From positions 11,710 to 75,709 of the forward strand of contig JBDHQI010000019.1 of assembly GCA_039806955.1 (NCBI GenBank): a stretch of 64,000 bases of DNA, read 5' to 3'. A program made the position numbers and the translations under genes. Below are positions 18,281 through 27,671 of this stretch, piece after piece (within the stretch, counting starts at the first letter, position 1; every line of letters starts with the position of its first letter). This stretch comes from JADLHS01 sp039806955. GTDB taxonomy: Bacteria > Verrucomicrobiota > Verrucomicrobiia > Limisphaerales > JADLHS01. The notes beneath the pieces are model-generated. The model worked only from the letters and a program-made list of their open reading frames with translations. It was not told the DNA's origin and ran no database searches.

Positions 18281-19992
18281 ACTGGATTGACTGGCTGGTT
18301 CTGGTGGGAACGATGGTGGGCATTGCCGCCTACGGCACCTGGCGCACCCGTCACACGCGCAATCTCAACACGTACCTCAAGGGCAACGTCAACACCGGTT
18401 GGTTGACTATTGGTCTCTCGGTCATGGCCACCCAAGCCAGCACCATCACCTATCTTTCGCTGCCCGGGCAGGCATTTGAAAGCGGCATTGACTTCATCCA
18501 AAACTATTTCGGCCTGCCGCTCGCGTTGATTGTGGTCTGCATTGTCTTTCTGCCGATCTACCGCAAACTTGGCGTTTATACCGCCTACGAGTATCTCGGC
18601 AAACGGTTTGACGCCAAGACGCGGCTGCTCGGCGCGGCGCTGTTTCTCTTGCAACGCGGTTTGCAGGCGGGCATCACCATTTACGCGCCAGCCATCATTC
18701 TCTCGACCGTGCTCGGCTGGCGACTGGATTTAACGATTCTGTTCACCGGTCTGCTGGTGGTGGTGTACACCGTCACCGGCGGCAGCGCGGCGGTGAACCT
18801 GACGCAAAAATGGCAGATGGGCGTGATCTTCGTCGGGATGGTGGCCGCGTTCGTCATTCTGGTGTTGAAACTGCCGCCCGATGCCACGCACATCGCCGGC
18901 GCGTTGGGCAAATTGCAGGGCGTGGACTTCACGCCGGACCTGAAACGCCGTTATACTTTCTGGAGCGGCATCCTCGGCGGATTCTTTCTCTCGCTTTCCT
19001 ACTTCGGCACCGACCAATCACAGGTGCAACGCTACATCGGTGGCGCCGCGTTGCGCGAAGGGCGATTGGGTCTGATGTTCAACGCCGTGTTCAAAATCCC
19101 AATGCAGTTTTTCATCGTCATGCTGGGCGCGCTCCTGTTTGTGTTCTATCAATTCCAGCCAAACACTCCAGTCTTCTTCAACCAAACCGAGTGGCAACGT
19201 CACGCGCAAGGTTCACAAGGCGCGGAGCTGCGGATGATTGAAGCCAAGTTCGCTGCGGTTCACGCTGAGAAACAGGAGAAAATCCGCGCCTGGGTCGCCG
19301 CGCGTGATGGCGGCGACGCGACGCTCGAAAGCGCGGCCCGGACCGCCATGATCGAATCCCACCAAGCCGCCAACGCGCTGCGCCAACAAGCCCGCAGCAC
19401 GTTGCTTGCGCTGGATCCCACGGTGAAAACCAAAGACTCGGATTACGTGTTCATCACTTTCATTCTGACGCAGCTTCCGCATGGCCTGGTCGGTCTATTG
19501 ATCGCCGTGATGTTTGCCTCGGCGTTGTCCTCCAAAGCCGGGGAACTCAACGCGCTCGGCACGACGAGCACGATTGATCTGTGGCGGCACTTCCGCCCCC
19601 TGGCCGTTCACGATGAAGCGCGCAACGTGCGCAATGCCAAATGGTTCACCGCGCTGTGGGGCGTTTTCGCCATTGGTTTTGCCCTGTTCATCGGCTTTGC
19701 CGAAAACCTGATTGAAGCTTTGAACATCGTGGCTTCCATTTTTTATCCGTCGCTATTGGGTGTATTTTGCGTGGCGTTCTTCTTCAAACGCGTCGGCGGT
19801 TCGGCGGTGTTCGGGGCCGCCATCGTCGCGCAACTGCTCGTCTTGCTCATCTTTTTCTGCGGCAAAATATTTCCCGCCCACGAAATCGGCTACCTCTGGC
19901 TGAATCCCATCGGTTGCGCCGGTTGCATCGGCTTCAGTCTGCTCTTTCAATGGTTATTGGGTCGCCGCAATGCCGCGATCGCCAAATCATGA
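18277..19992 (+). CDS. sodium:solute symporter (SSS family)
   Basis: A 571-residue inner-membrane symporter with about 13 helices. Family features are LSVMATQASTITYLSLPGQAFESG near the N-terminus, AYEYLGKRFDAKTRLLGAALFLLQRG, and YFGTDQSQVQRYIGGAA around residue 245, which is the conserved SSS signature region. A hydrophilic helical insertion of about 100 residues (around 315-385) is unusual and probably cytoplasmic or periplasmic. The start ATG overlaps the stop of the upstream one-helix gene, and its own stop overlaps the BshC-like start. Substrate unknown; the operon points to a sugar-thiol or precursor (inference). Confidence 0.93.
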   Translation: MNWIDWLVLVGTMVGIAAYGTWRTRHTRNLNTYLKGNVNTGWLTIGLSVMATQASTITYLSLPGQAFESGIDFIQNYFGLPLALIVVCIVFLPIYRKLGVYTAYEYLGKRFDAKTRLLGAALFLLQRGLQAGITIYAPAIILSTVLGWRLDLTILFTGLLVVVYTVTGGSAAVNLTQKWQMGVIFVGMVAAFVILVLKLPPDATHIAGALGKLQGVDFTPDLKRRYTFWSGILGGFFLSLSYFGTDQSQVQRYIGGAALREGRLGLMFNAVFKIPMQFFIVMLGALLFVFYQFQPNTPVFFNQTEWQRHAQGSQGAELRMIEAKFAAVHAEKQEKIRAWVAARDGGDATLESAARTAMIESHQAANALRQQARSTLLALDPTVKTKDSDYVFITFILTQLPHGLVGLLIAVMFASALSSKAGELNALGTTSTIDLWRHFRPLAVHDEARNVRNAKWFTALWGVFAIGFALFIGFAENLIEALNIVASIFYPSLLGVFCVAFFFKRVGGSAVFGAAIVAQLLVLLIFFCGKIFPAHEIGYLWLNPIGCAGCIGFSLLFQWLLGRRNAAIAKS

Positions 19993-20765
19993 CCACCGCC
20001 CCGATCATTTGTTTCGGCCAGCAACCCTGTGGATTTTTTCCGCGACGCTTTCTCTTCGCCAAAATCCAGACGGCCCGCCGGCTCCAGTTGGAGATTGGCG
20101 GTGAAATCGTGTTCTTCTATCACGACAGCGATCATGACCCGCGTGAGACGCGCACCCGGTTGCGACATCGCAAAACCAACGAACTGGCGCACCTGAATTT
20201 CAGCGTGACGAACAAAATTCAACGCAAATTCGCGCCGTTGTTTTTGAAACGCATCACTCCGGACTGGCCGCACAAAACGGCGGCGCAACTGCCCAATTAC
20301 GTCGGACACGATTTGATGGATTTATTTCAATCCGTGGCGGCGGATAACGTGGCGGATTTCTGTCTCGAGATGTACCGGCGGCTGGGTTTGCTGGACGGCA
20401 TTCGCCTGGTGCGCTCAGGCGATCCGGCCGTGCGCCGGGCCGCCTGTGAGATCGAGGACCGCTTCGTGGATGTGCCCTATGAGGGCGAAATCGTCCGCGC
20501 GCGCCTCACCCCCGAAGGGTTTCAACTTCACGAGGGCGGCAATTCCTTCTTGCACTTCCCGATCACCGCTTTTACGAAAGAACAGGTCAGCCCGACGCGC
20601 GACAGCCGTTTGCGTTGGATGCAATCGGTCGTGCCTTGCACGCATTACATCGCCGGCATGGGCGAACAAAATTATTTGCATCCGGAGGAAACGCCGGAGA
20701 TTACTTTCGTGAAGCGCGATTTTATTGAACGTTCTGATGAGGCCTATACCGAAATCTCCCGCTAA
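19989..20765 (+). CDS. short BshC-like protein, candidate cysteine-adding enzyme of bacillithiol synthesis
   Basis: A 258-residue cytosolic protein. I see a BshC-like core: FGQQPCGFF (residues 9-17), a following K-containing helix (FAKIQTARRLQ), VFFYHDSDHDPRET (from 41) and a later HYIAGMGEQNYL motif near residue 222 that resembles the BshC glycine-rich GxGE stretch. Known BshC proteins have about 530-540 residues with a long C-terminal coiled coil, which is absent here. The gene lies between a symporter and bshB1-bshA with overlapping ends, which is just where the missing third enzyme of the pathway would be expected. The assignment as a BshC analogue is therefore an inference from motif and context. 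Confidence 0.65.
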   Translation: MTTAPIICFGQQPCGFFPRRFLFAKIQTARRLQLEIGGEIVFFYHDSDHDPRETRTRLRHRKTNELAHLNFSVTNKIQRKFAPLFLKRITPDWPHKTAAQLPNYVGHDLMDLFQSVAADNVADFCLEMYRRLGLLDGIRLVRSGDPAVRRAACEIEDRFVDVPYEGEIVRARLTPEGFQLHEGGNSFLHFPITAFTKEQVSPTRDSRLRWMQSVVPCTHYIAGMGEQNYLHPEETPEITFVKRDFIERSDEAYTEISR

Positions 20766-21474
20766 ACCCGCGCCGCTGCTGGTCTTCGGCGCGCACCCGG
20801 ACGACATTGAATTCGGCTGCGGTGGCGTGGTCGCTTTGGAAACCCGACGCGGCCGCCCGACGCATCTGGTGGTCTGCTCCCGAGGCGAAGCGGCCACGCA
20901 CGGCACGCCCAAACAACGCGCGCGAGAAGCGCAACAGGCGGCGAAAATTTTGGGCGCCACGCTCGAGTGGATAACGCTGGACGGCGATGCGCATCTGGAA
21001 TTAAAGGTCGCGCACACGATCAAGCTGGCGAAGCTCATTCGCCAACACCGCCCCGGCCTCGTGCTGGCCCCCTGCCCCGTCGAAAATCAGCATCCCGATC
21101 ACGACCGGCTCGGCAAATTGGTGCGCGATGCGGCGCGACTGGCGCGTTACGGCGGCGTCAAGGAATTGCGCCGCCAATTGCCCCACCGCATCGGACAATT
21201 GCTCTTTTACGCGTTGACGGAAGAAGTGCAGGCCGTCGCGGGCACCGCCGTGTTGATAGATATTTCCGATCCGGCGCTCGTTGCCACCTGGACCCAAGCC
21301 ATGCAAGCCCACGCTTCCCAAACGGCGACCCGACGTTACGTGGAAATGCAGCTTCTGCGCGCCCGGCTGAACGGCCATCGCGCCGGTGTCGAATACGCGC
21401 AGGCGCTGTTTCCCAACGACCCGCCGCTCTTGGAATCATTAACGCCGCTGGAACGTGGCGCGCGTCATTTTTGA
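20737..21474 (+). CDS. bshB1: bacillithiol biosynthesis deacetylase BshB1
   Basis: Deacetylates GlcNAc-malate to GlcN-malate in the second step of bacillithiol synthesis. The 245-residue PIG-L enzyme lacks a signal peptide. The metal/catalytic motif AHPDDIEFGCGG lies at about residues 19-30 and the distal motif NQHPDHDRLGKLVRDA at about 110. These match BshB1 more closely than other PIG-L groups, and bshA follows one base after the stop. The start is the ATG at 20737, overlapping the BshC-like gene by 29 bases; a TTG at 20725 is possible but less likely. Confidence 0.92.
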   Translation: MRPIPKSPAKPAPLLVFGAHPDDIEFGCGGVVALETRRGRPTHLVVCSRGEAATHGTPKQRAREAQQAAKILGATLEWITLDGDAHLELKVAHTIKLAKLIRQHRPGLVLAPCPVENQHPDHDRLGKLVRDAARLARYGGVKELRRQLPHRIGQLLFYALTEEVQAVAGTAVLIDISDPALVATWTQAMQAHASQTATRRYVEMQLLRARLNGHRAGVEYAQALFPNDPPLLESLTPLERGARHF

Positions 21475-21475
21475 C

Positions 21476-22624
21476 ATGGTGGAGCGTCCCTTAAAAATTG
21501 GCATTACCTGTTATCCGAGTGTCGGCGGCAGCGGCGTGCTGGCCACTTTGCTTGGCGAAGAACTGGCGCAACGCGGCCACGAGGTGCATTTCATCAGTTA
21601 CGAACGTCCGTTTCGTCTGCCCGAAAACGCGCCGCGCGTTTACTTCCATCCCGTCGTCATCAATGACTACGAACTGTTCAAGTATCCGGACTACACCCTG
21701 CCGCTCTCCGTGCGCATGGCGGAGGTCAGCCAACAATATCAGTTGGATATTTTGCACGCGCATTACGCCGTGCCGCACGCCACCGCCGCGCTGCTCGCGA
21801 ACGCCATGCTGCCCGCTGGCGCGCGGCCCCGCATCATCACCACCGTGCATGGCACCGACACCACGCTGCTCGGAAATGATCCCGGCTATCGTCCGGCGAT
21901 TTATCACGCTCTGGCCAACTCGGACGTTGTCACCGCTGTCTCCAATCATCTGCGCACAGAAACCCAACGCGTCATCGGGTTCAACGGCCACATCGAAGTA
22001 ATCCACAATTTCTACGGCCCGCTGCCGCCACAACGCGCTCCGGAAACCATGCGGCGCGACCTGGGGTTGCGCGATGAAATCCTGATCTTTCACGCCTCAA
22101 ACCTGCGGCAAGTGAAACGCATTGACGTGCTGCTGGCCGCCGTCGCCCAGCTTCGTGATCGCCAGGACTGGAAGTTGCTCATCCTGGCCGGTGCGCCGTT
22201 TGCGCCCTACGCCCAAGACTTGCAACGCCTCGGCCTGACCGACCGCGTCATCGTGCGCGAAAAGGTTCTGGACGTGGAAGATTACCTGCAAATCGCCGAC
22301 CTCGGATTGTTCACCTCGGACACGGAAAGTTTTTGTCTGAGCCTGCTGGAAGCCATGTGCTTTGGCTGTCCCAGCGTCTCGACGCGCGTTGGAGGCATCC
22401 CGGAAGTGGTCGAAGACAATATCTCAGGTTTGTTGTCTCCCGCCGGTGACGCCGACGCCTTGGCTCAAAACCTCCGACGTTTGCTCTCCGATGCCGTGGA
22501 ACGGACCAAACTGGGTAGCGCGGCAAAAGCCCGCGCGCAGGAACGCTTCTCCGCGGAAGTCATCGTGCCGCAGTATGAGGCGCTATACCGCCGCGCGTTG
22601 GAAAACCAACCCAAACACAGTTAG
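21476..22624 (+). CDS. bshA: N-acetyl-alpha-D-glucosaminyl L-malate synthase BshA
   Basis: Family 4 glycosyltransferase that joins UDP-GlcNAc and L-malate in the first step of bacillithiol synthesis. The 382-residue length fits. Signatures: KIGITCYPSVGGSGVLATLLG at the N-terminus, GHEVHFISYERPFRL, HAHYAVPHATAALLAN, TTVHGTDTTLLG, HASNLRQVKRIDVLL and the donor-binding motif ESFCLSLLEAMCFGCPS. The ATG at 21476 is two bases after the bshB1 stop; a GTG at 21455 lies inside bshB1 and is less likely. Last gene of the operon; the next gene is convergent. Confidence 0.96.
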   Translation: MVERPLKIGITCYPSVGGSGVLATLLGEELAQRGHEVHFISYERPFRLPENAPRVYFHPVVINDYELFKYPDYTLPLSVRMAEVSQQYQLDILHAHYAVPHATAALLANAMLPAGARPRIITTVHGTDTTLLGNDPGYRPAIYHALANSDVVTAVSNHLRTETQRVIGFNGHIEVIHNFYGPLPPQRAPETMRRDLGLRDEILIFHASNLRQVKRIDVLLAAVAQLRDRQDWKLLILAGAPFAPYAQDLQRLGLTDRVIVREKVLDVEDYLQIADLGLFTSDTESFCLSLLEAMCFGCPSVSTRVGGIPEVVEDNISGLLSPAGDADALAQNLRRLLSDAVERTKLGSAAKARAQERFSAEVIVPQYEALYRRALENQPKHS

Positions 22625-22684
22625 CGCCCGCCAGGTACAGACTCGCATCAAGACCAGCGGACAACTACGAGTCGCGCAACGTCA

Positions 22685-24289
22685 TCAACGCGGGCGGGAT
22701 GACGCGAAACGCTCCGCCGCGGCCGTGCGAAATTCCCCGTGAATTTTATTTTTCGCATAATTGATCCAGGCCACATCAATAAACAGGCTGATTCCGAACC
22801 AACCCGCTACAGCGGGCAGAGGGCGGGGAAACATTTGGGCGAACGGAAGAAAAATCAACATTAACAACCAAGGCAGTGTCAAAATCGAACTGGCCGCCAG
22901 ACGAAAATCCCGGCGGGTCGTCGGCGTGACGACGCTCTTCCACAATCCCAGCCACAAGAGCGCAAGCAAATCGGGAACGAAAATCCCGACGACCACCAAC
23001 TGAATGCCCAGCATCGAAATTTGACCGGAAAAATCCAAATCATGGCGATACCAGCAAGCGCCCAACAGCAACACCACCGTAGAGAGCAGGAGTAGAAACG
23101 AGTTGCGAAACCGACGGCATAACGCCTGCCGTTCCCCCGCGATGATTTCCGCCACCGACAACGGAGTTACGAGCAACAGCTCAATCGCGCCGCTTTTCCG
23201 ATCCCCCCACAGACGCTGGCCCACTTCATTGCCCACCATCGCCTTGAAGGACGCCAGCAGCGCCCAAAGGGTCATCATAAAAATGGGAGGATGAAGCCAG
23301 TTCTGGCGCAACTCATAAAGCCCCCAAATCCAAAACACGCCGAGCAACGCGCACACCAGCCAGAAGCCGTTGATGCCGCTGCGTTGGCGCAAGGCCAGCC
23401 AACTGTAAGCATTTTTGTCGAGCAGTCCCCGGTGGCGCTTGACTTTCCGCCCACGCCGTGACCCCGGTTCAGACCGACTGCGCGCGATAAGCGGCAATTT
23501 CATTTTCCCTTCAGCCGTGGTTCGCCACGAACGCTGCAACTTAACGCCGGCCAAAATCAGGAACAGCCAGCCGAACGCATGAGTGGTGGCCAGCGACGGA
23601 TAGAATAGATTTCCAAGCGATTGCGAATAGGCCGACGCCATGCCCGCCAGATAAGTAAAGACCGGGCATGGCAACAAAAAGATGAGTCGGTACGAGCCGT
23701 TGGTAAGGGGAGAATGTAGTTCCAACCAGCCCAAGAACGGCGGCACGACAGTCACCAGCAGAATCAGTCCCAGGCCGACTGACGCTGCTGTTGCCGCGCG
23801 TTGACACCAAACCGAAGCCAATATTCCCGCGCTGAGCGAGAAAAATAGCGCGTTTAGAAATACCAGAGTCTGGCGCACATACTCGCCCCCGGTAACGCCA
23901 CCCAGCAGCAAGGAAATGCCCAATAACGGCACCACTGCCAGCAGCGCATAAAACAGAACGACCGAATGGGCGAGCAACTTACCCAGCACCACGTCGTAGC
24001 CGCGCAAGTCCGTCAGAAACAGCAGCCCGAGCGTGCCCTCCCGCTTTTCAACACTCAGACAATCAGCCGTCGCCCGATAGCCCGCCACCAGCGCGAAGAG
24101 CGTGAGGCCGCCGGTCGCCAGATAAAACAACCCGGCGCCCATTTCGTGGGCGGAAAGCAGGCCAACTCCCAGCCGAAACCAACTGGCAGCAATCAGCAAA
24201 ATCAGAGGCACCCAAAAGCGGACCCGATAAGTTCCCTGCCGTCGCGTCGCCACGCGCAACTCACGCTCGACGATCGGTAAAACTTGCAT
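22685..24289 (-). CDS. ABC-2 type transporter permease subunit
   Basis: A 534-residue polytopic membrane protein. It starts LPIVERELRVATRRQGTYRVRFW, typical of ABC-2 permeases, and has two six-helix halves separated by a basic hydrophilic loop around residues 265-305 (RSRSEPGSRRGRKVKRH). The family motif around EREGTLGLLFLTDLRG-type sequence is present in the first half (EKREGTLGLLFLTDL) and is echoed in the second (DRKSGAIELLLVTPLS). It may be a duplicated permease. No ATPase gene is adjacent, so its partner is elsewhere. Substrate unknown. Confidence 0.85.
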   Translation of the reverse strand: MQVLPIVERELRVATRRQGTYRVRFWVPLILLIAASWFRLGVGLLSAHEMGAGLFYLATGGLTLFALVAGYRATADCLSVEKREGTLGLLFLTDLRGYDVVLGKLLAHSVVLFYALLAVVPLLGISLLLGGVTGGEYVRQTLVFLNALFFSLSAGILASVWCQRAATAASVGLGLILLVTVVPPFLGWLELHSPLTNGSYRLIFLLPCPVFTYLAGMASAYSQSLGNLFYPSLATTHAFGWLFLILAGVKLQRSWRTTAEGKMKLPLIARSRSEPGSRRGRKVKRHRGLLDKNAYSWLALRQRSGINGFWLVCALLGVFWIWGLYELRQNWLHPPIFMMTLWALLASFKAMVGNEVGQRLWGDRKSGAIELLLVTPLSVAEIIAGERQALCRRFRNSFLLLLSTVVLLLGACWYRHDLDFSGQISMLGIQLVVVGIFVPDLLALLWLGLWKSVVTPTTRRDFRLAASSILTLPWLLMLIFLPFAQMFPRPLPAVAGWFGISLFIDVAWINYAKNKIHGEFRTAAAERFASSRPR

Positions 24290-24557
24290 GACCTGCAGTT
24301 AGCCAAGTTCGCCGGAAGCTTTCCAGCCCGAACCACCGGAACGGTCTCCGCCCACCGCAACGCCATCCAGACATCCAAGCTCCAAATTAAAACAACTTGC
24401 CTCCCGATAAGGGCAAAATAAAATGCGGCGGGATCCATACGCGAAAACGTCTGGGCTAATTCAACAATGAAGGCTGAATATTGATTCCTTCCTTTCAGAA
24501 TAAACTCAGAATTTACTGCGTGAGAATTCGACGAAATTACAACCTAAAGGCAAAATT

Positions 24558-27407
24558 ATGAAACCAACCAGACATCGCAGTGTTCAACTCGCCCCGCATT
24601 CGTCGCACGGCGCGCGCGGAGCGTTGGCCCGGACCGGTGCCCTCGTTTTGAGTGCGGCGGTATCACTGTTTGCAACTTCGGCACGCGCGATGTTGTCCGA
24701 CTATCAGAACGCCGTGATGAGTGAGCCCAGCCTCATCTCGTATTACACCTTTGATGAATCGGATCTTTCAGATAGTAAATTGCTTTATTGGGGCGAAGAA
24801 AAAGGGACTCCAGCCGTCGCTTACGCTCCCGGTGTGGATGGTGAAGGCATGTCCCTCAGTTTAGACGGGCAGAATTGGATCAACTTTAACATCGTCCCGG
24901 ATTTTGCGTTCACGGATGGCGACGGCTCAATCGAGGCTTGGTTCCGGGCTGGCGAAAGAAATTACAATTCACTCCTCTTCGCCAACCGCGACGGATCCAC
25001 CCGTTACAGCGTCAATCTGGACACCAATAAAAAAGGCATCGGGATGTGGAACGGGACTAATTACTTCCCTACGGTGCCGATTCCGGATGCGGGTAACGCT
25101 TGGCATCACTTGGTGGTCGTATTCGAGGGTGGCGACTTCAAGGTCTATTTGGACGGCGTTTATGCCGGTTCCGTAAACCGCCCGTTGGGAAGTCCGTTAG
25201 ATCGCCCCACCCAGCTCGGCTCCACGTCTCCGTTTGCGGTGGACGAAGGTTGGGTTGGTGAACTGGATGAAGTCGCCTTCTACGCCGATCCCCTGCCACT
25301 GGCGACCGTCGAGGCGCATTACCAGGCGTTCCTCGTGGGTAAATCACCGGTGATCGTCAAGTCGCCCAACGGCGGCACGTTTCTACCCGGAGTGACGCTT
25401 AATCTCAAAGTCCAAGCCACCGGACCAGATCTCACCTATCAATGGTTCAAAGGCGACGACCTTCTAGCCGGTGAAACGGCAGCCGTTATCTCCCTGCCGA
25501 ATTTAAGTGCGGCCGAGGTTGGCAACTATTCGGTCAAGGTGTCCAATGCCGCTGGGGAGGTAACCAGTGATACCGCTTCCGTGGCTCTGGAAACCGAACT
25601 GCCCGCGGCGTTGGTGTCCTATCAAACGGCGATTTCAAACGAAACCAGTCTGATTTCGTATTACACCTTCGACCGTTTGCAACCGCTCGATGATTTCGGT
25701 TCGCATGACGGCACCCTGTCGGGTTCTGCCGACTGGGGCGCGGGGTTGGGTGGCGGCCCAGCGCAGGCTCTGGCCTTGGACGGCAAAGGGCATGTCCGCC
25801 TCGGCGCGGTGCCGGATTTTGATTTCACTTCGGGAAGCGGAACCGTCGAGGGCTGGGTCCGGGCGGATTGGAGCGCCTCGGATTCCGTCGCTGATTTTCC
25901 ATGCCTGTTTGCCAATCGCAACGGCGGCACTCGCTGGAGTTTGCACATGAGCAAGGACAAGTCCACCCTGACCTTTTACAACGGGGCTGGCAGCTCTCTT
26001 TACACCATTCCCGGTGGTGCCGGCACCGTCTGGCATCACGTCGCAGCCGTAATTGACGCGGGGAATACCACCTATTATTGGGACGGCGCATTGCTCGCCA
26101 CGATAGCGCGCCCCTTGGGCGGTGCCAGCGTCACTGTGCAGTTGGGTTCATCCGCAGACAATACAACGGCGGAAGGCTGGTTTGGCCTGCTGGATGAAGT
26201 GGCGTTTTACTCAGAGGCCCTGCCCGCCGCCGCAATCGAAGCGCATTACAACGCCTATGCCGGCACCTTCCCTCCGGAAATTACCGCGCAACCCAAAGGA
26301 GGATACTATTTGGCCAATCAGCCGTGGCAAATCTCGGTCGGCACGACTGGAGTGCAGTTGAGCTACCAGTGGTATCGCGACGGGGTGGCAATCCCGGGAG
26401 CAACGAGCGCCAGTTTTGGCTCGGGAGCGGCCAGTCCCACCCTTTCGGGTCATTACCATGTGGAAGTATCCAACGCCAATGGCACGGTCACCAGCGATGA
26501 CGTGGAAGTTCACATTGGTAATGACATTGCCAATTATCAAAGCGTCGTTCAGAGCGAAAGTAGCCTCATTTCGTATTACACCTTCGACAACGAGGACGCG
26601 GAAGACGCGCAATTTCTCCATCCCGGCACCATCGTGGGTGACACTGAAACCAGCGTGAGCTTCGGTCCGGGTGCGGGTGGAGTGCCCAACAAATCAGTTG
26701 TATTGGACGGCACGGGACACATTCGCCTCGGTGAAGTGGATGCGTTCAATTTCTACAGCGGTAGCGGGACCGTCGAAGCCTGGGTGCGCGCCAACTGGGT
26801 TAATCCAGCCAGCTACGATCCCACCATTTTTGCGGATCGCTGGGGAGACAGCGTTTGGAGCATTCACATGGAGCGATGGAAGAACTTCATCGGCAACTGG
26901 AACGGTGAACGTTTTTATCAACAACCCGTTTCCGGTGCCGAGCAATGGCATCATTACGTCGTTGTTTTTGAGGGCGGTCTCACCAAGATGTACTGGGACG
27001 GCAAACCGATCGGTACCGCGATCCAGGCCCTGAACAATTACCTTGGACGCACGACGCAAATCGGCTCCAGCGCCCCGGACGTCACGACTGAAGGTTGGAT
27101 GGGCGGCCTTGACGAGGTGGCGTTCTACTCCGAGGCGCTGGATGATACCGCCATCTGGAATCACTACGTGGCGATGACCGGCTCGGCGCTACCATTGCCG
27201 CCCGCGTTGACCATCACCTTCAGCGGCAACCAGGTCACCGTGGCCTGGCCCGCCGAAGCAACGGACTTCGAATTGGTAACGGCGGACACTTTGCCGACCA
27301 ACGCTTGGACGGTGGTTCCCGGAGTGATGGGTAACAGTGTAACCCTTGACGCCACGGGGACCAGCCAATTCTTCCGCCTCCGGAAAATTGAAATAGGCGT
27401 GCAATAA
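24558..27407 (+). CDS. exported three-repeat LamG (concanavalin A-like) protein
   Basis: A 949-residue exported protein. The signal peptide ends near residue 45 (LFATSARA). Three modules follow, beginning about residues 48, 352 and 655; each opens with a YQ-containing helix and SLISYYTFD, continues with GSGTVEAWVRA-type LamG strands and WHH(L/V)(V/A)VVFEGG, and ends GWxGxLDEVAFY. Ig-like linkers (GNYSVKVSNAAGEVTSD; SGHYHVEVSNANGTVTSD) separate the modules. The C-terminus has a short module ending FFRLRK that resembles the end of the DNRLRE-type protein at 40063-41010. LamG domains bind glycans or proteins, so a surface or adhesion role is likely; no catalytic motif is seen. Confidence 0.9.
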   Translation: MKPTRHRSVQLAPHSSHGARGALARTGALVLSAAVSLFATSARAMLSDYQNAVMSEPSLISYYTFDESDLSDSKLLYWGEEKGTPAVAYAPGVDGEGMSLSLDGQNWINFNIVPDFAFTDGDGSIEAWFRAGERNYNSLLFANRDGSTRYSVNLDTNKKGIGMWNGTNYFPTVPIPDAGNAWHHLVVVFEGGDFKVYLDGVYAGSVNRPLGSPLDRPTQLGSTSPFAVDEGWVGELDEVAFYADPLPLATVEAHYQAFLVGKSPVIVKSPNGGTFLPGVTLNLKVQATGPDLTYQWFKGDDLLAGETAAVISLPNLSAAEVGNYSVKVSNAAGEVTSDTASVALETELPAALVSYQTAISNETSLISYYTFDRLQPLDDFGSHDGTLSGSADWGAGLGGGPAQALALDGKGHVRLGAVPDFDFTSGSGTVEGWVRADWSASDSVADFPCLFANRNGGTRWSLHMSKDKSTLTFYNGAGSSLYTIPGGAGTVWHHVAAVIDAGNTTYYWDGALLATIARPLGGASVTVQLGSSADNTTAEGWFGLLDEVAFYSEALPAAAIEAHYNAYAGTFPPEITAQPKGGYYLANQPWQISVGTTGVQLSYQWYRDGVAIPGATSASFGSGAASPTLSGHYHVEVSNANGTVTSDDVEVHIGNDIANYQSVVQSESSLISYYTFDNEDAEDAQFLHPGTIVGDTETSVSFGPGAGGVPNKSVVLDGTGHIRLGEVDAFNFYSGSGTVEAWVRANWVNPASYDPTIFADRWGDSVWSIHMERWKNFIGNWNGERFYQQPVSGAEQWHHYVVVFEGGLTKMYWDGKPIGTAIQALNNYLGRTTQIGSSAPDVTTEGWMGGLDEVAFYSEALDDTAIWNHYVAMTGSALPLPPALTITFSGNQVTVAWPAEATDFELVTADTLPTNAWTVVPGVMGNSVTLDATGTSQFFRLRKIEIGVQ

Positions 27408-27430
27408 CAAAACACGCAATTAACGCGCTG

Positions 27431-27460
27431 GCATCCGGAAGCCGGAACACTTCCGGATGC
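27431..27460 (+). terminator. stem-loop after the LamG gene
   Basis: A perfect 11-bp stem (GCATCCGGAAG with CTTCCGGATGC) around an 8-base loop, 24 bases after the LamG stop. There is no T run after it, so it may be a weak terminator or an mRNA-stabilising hairpin. Confidence 0.55.
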
Positions 27461-27671
27461 CTCGCTTCCGTTCCGGTCCGGCGCCAATGGCACTGGATTC
27501 AGCCGCTGCATCAGCATCTGGACTTCCCACGGACTACTATTCTTTCACGCTGGTTTTCCCCGATCTGGTTCTCTGGTCAGAAATTCGCCCGGATTCATTC
27601 CCTCAGATTTGGTGTGACAAGTTCAAATCAGGGGACTGGACGACGGCGGACTTTTTTCCTAGAGTCCGTTT

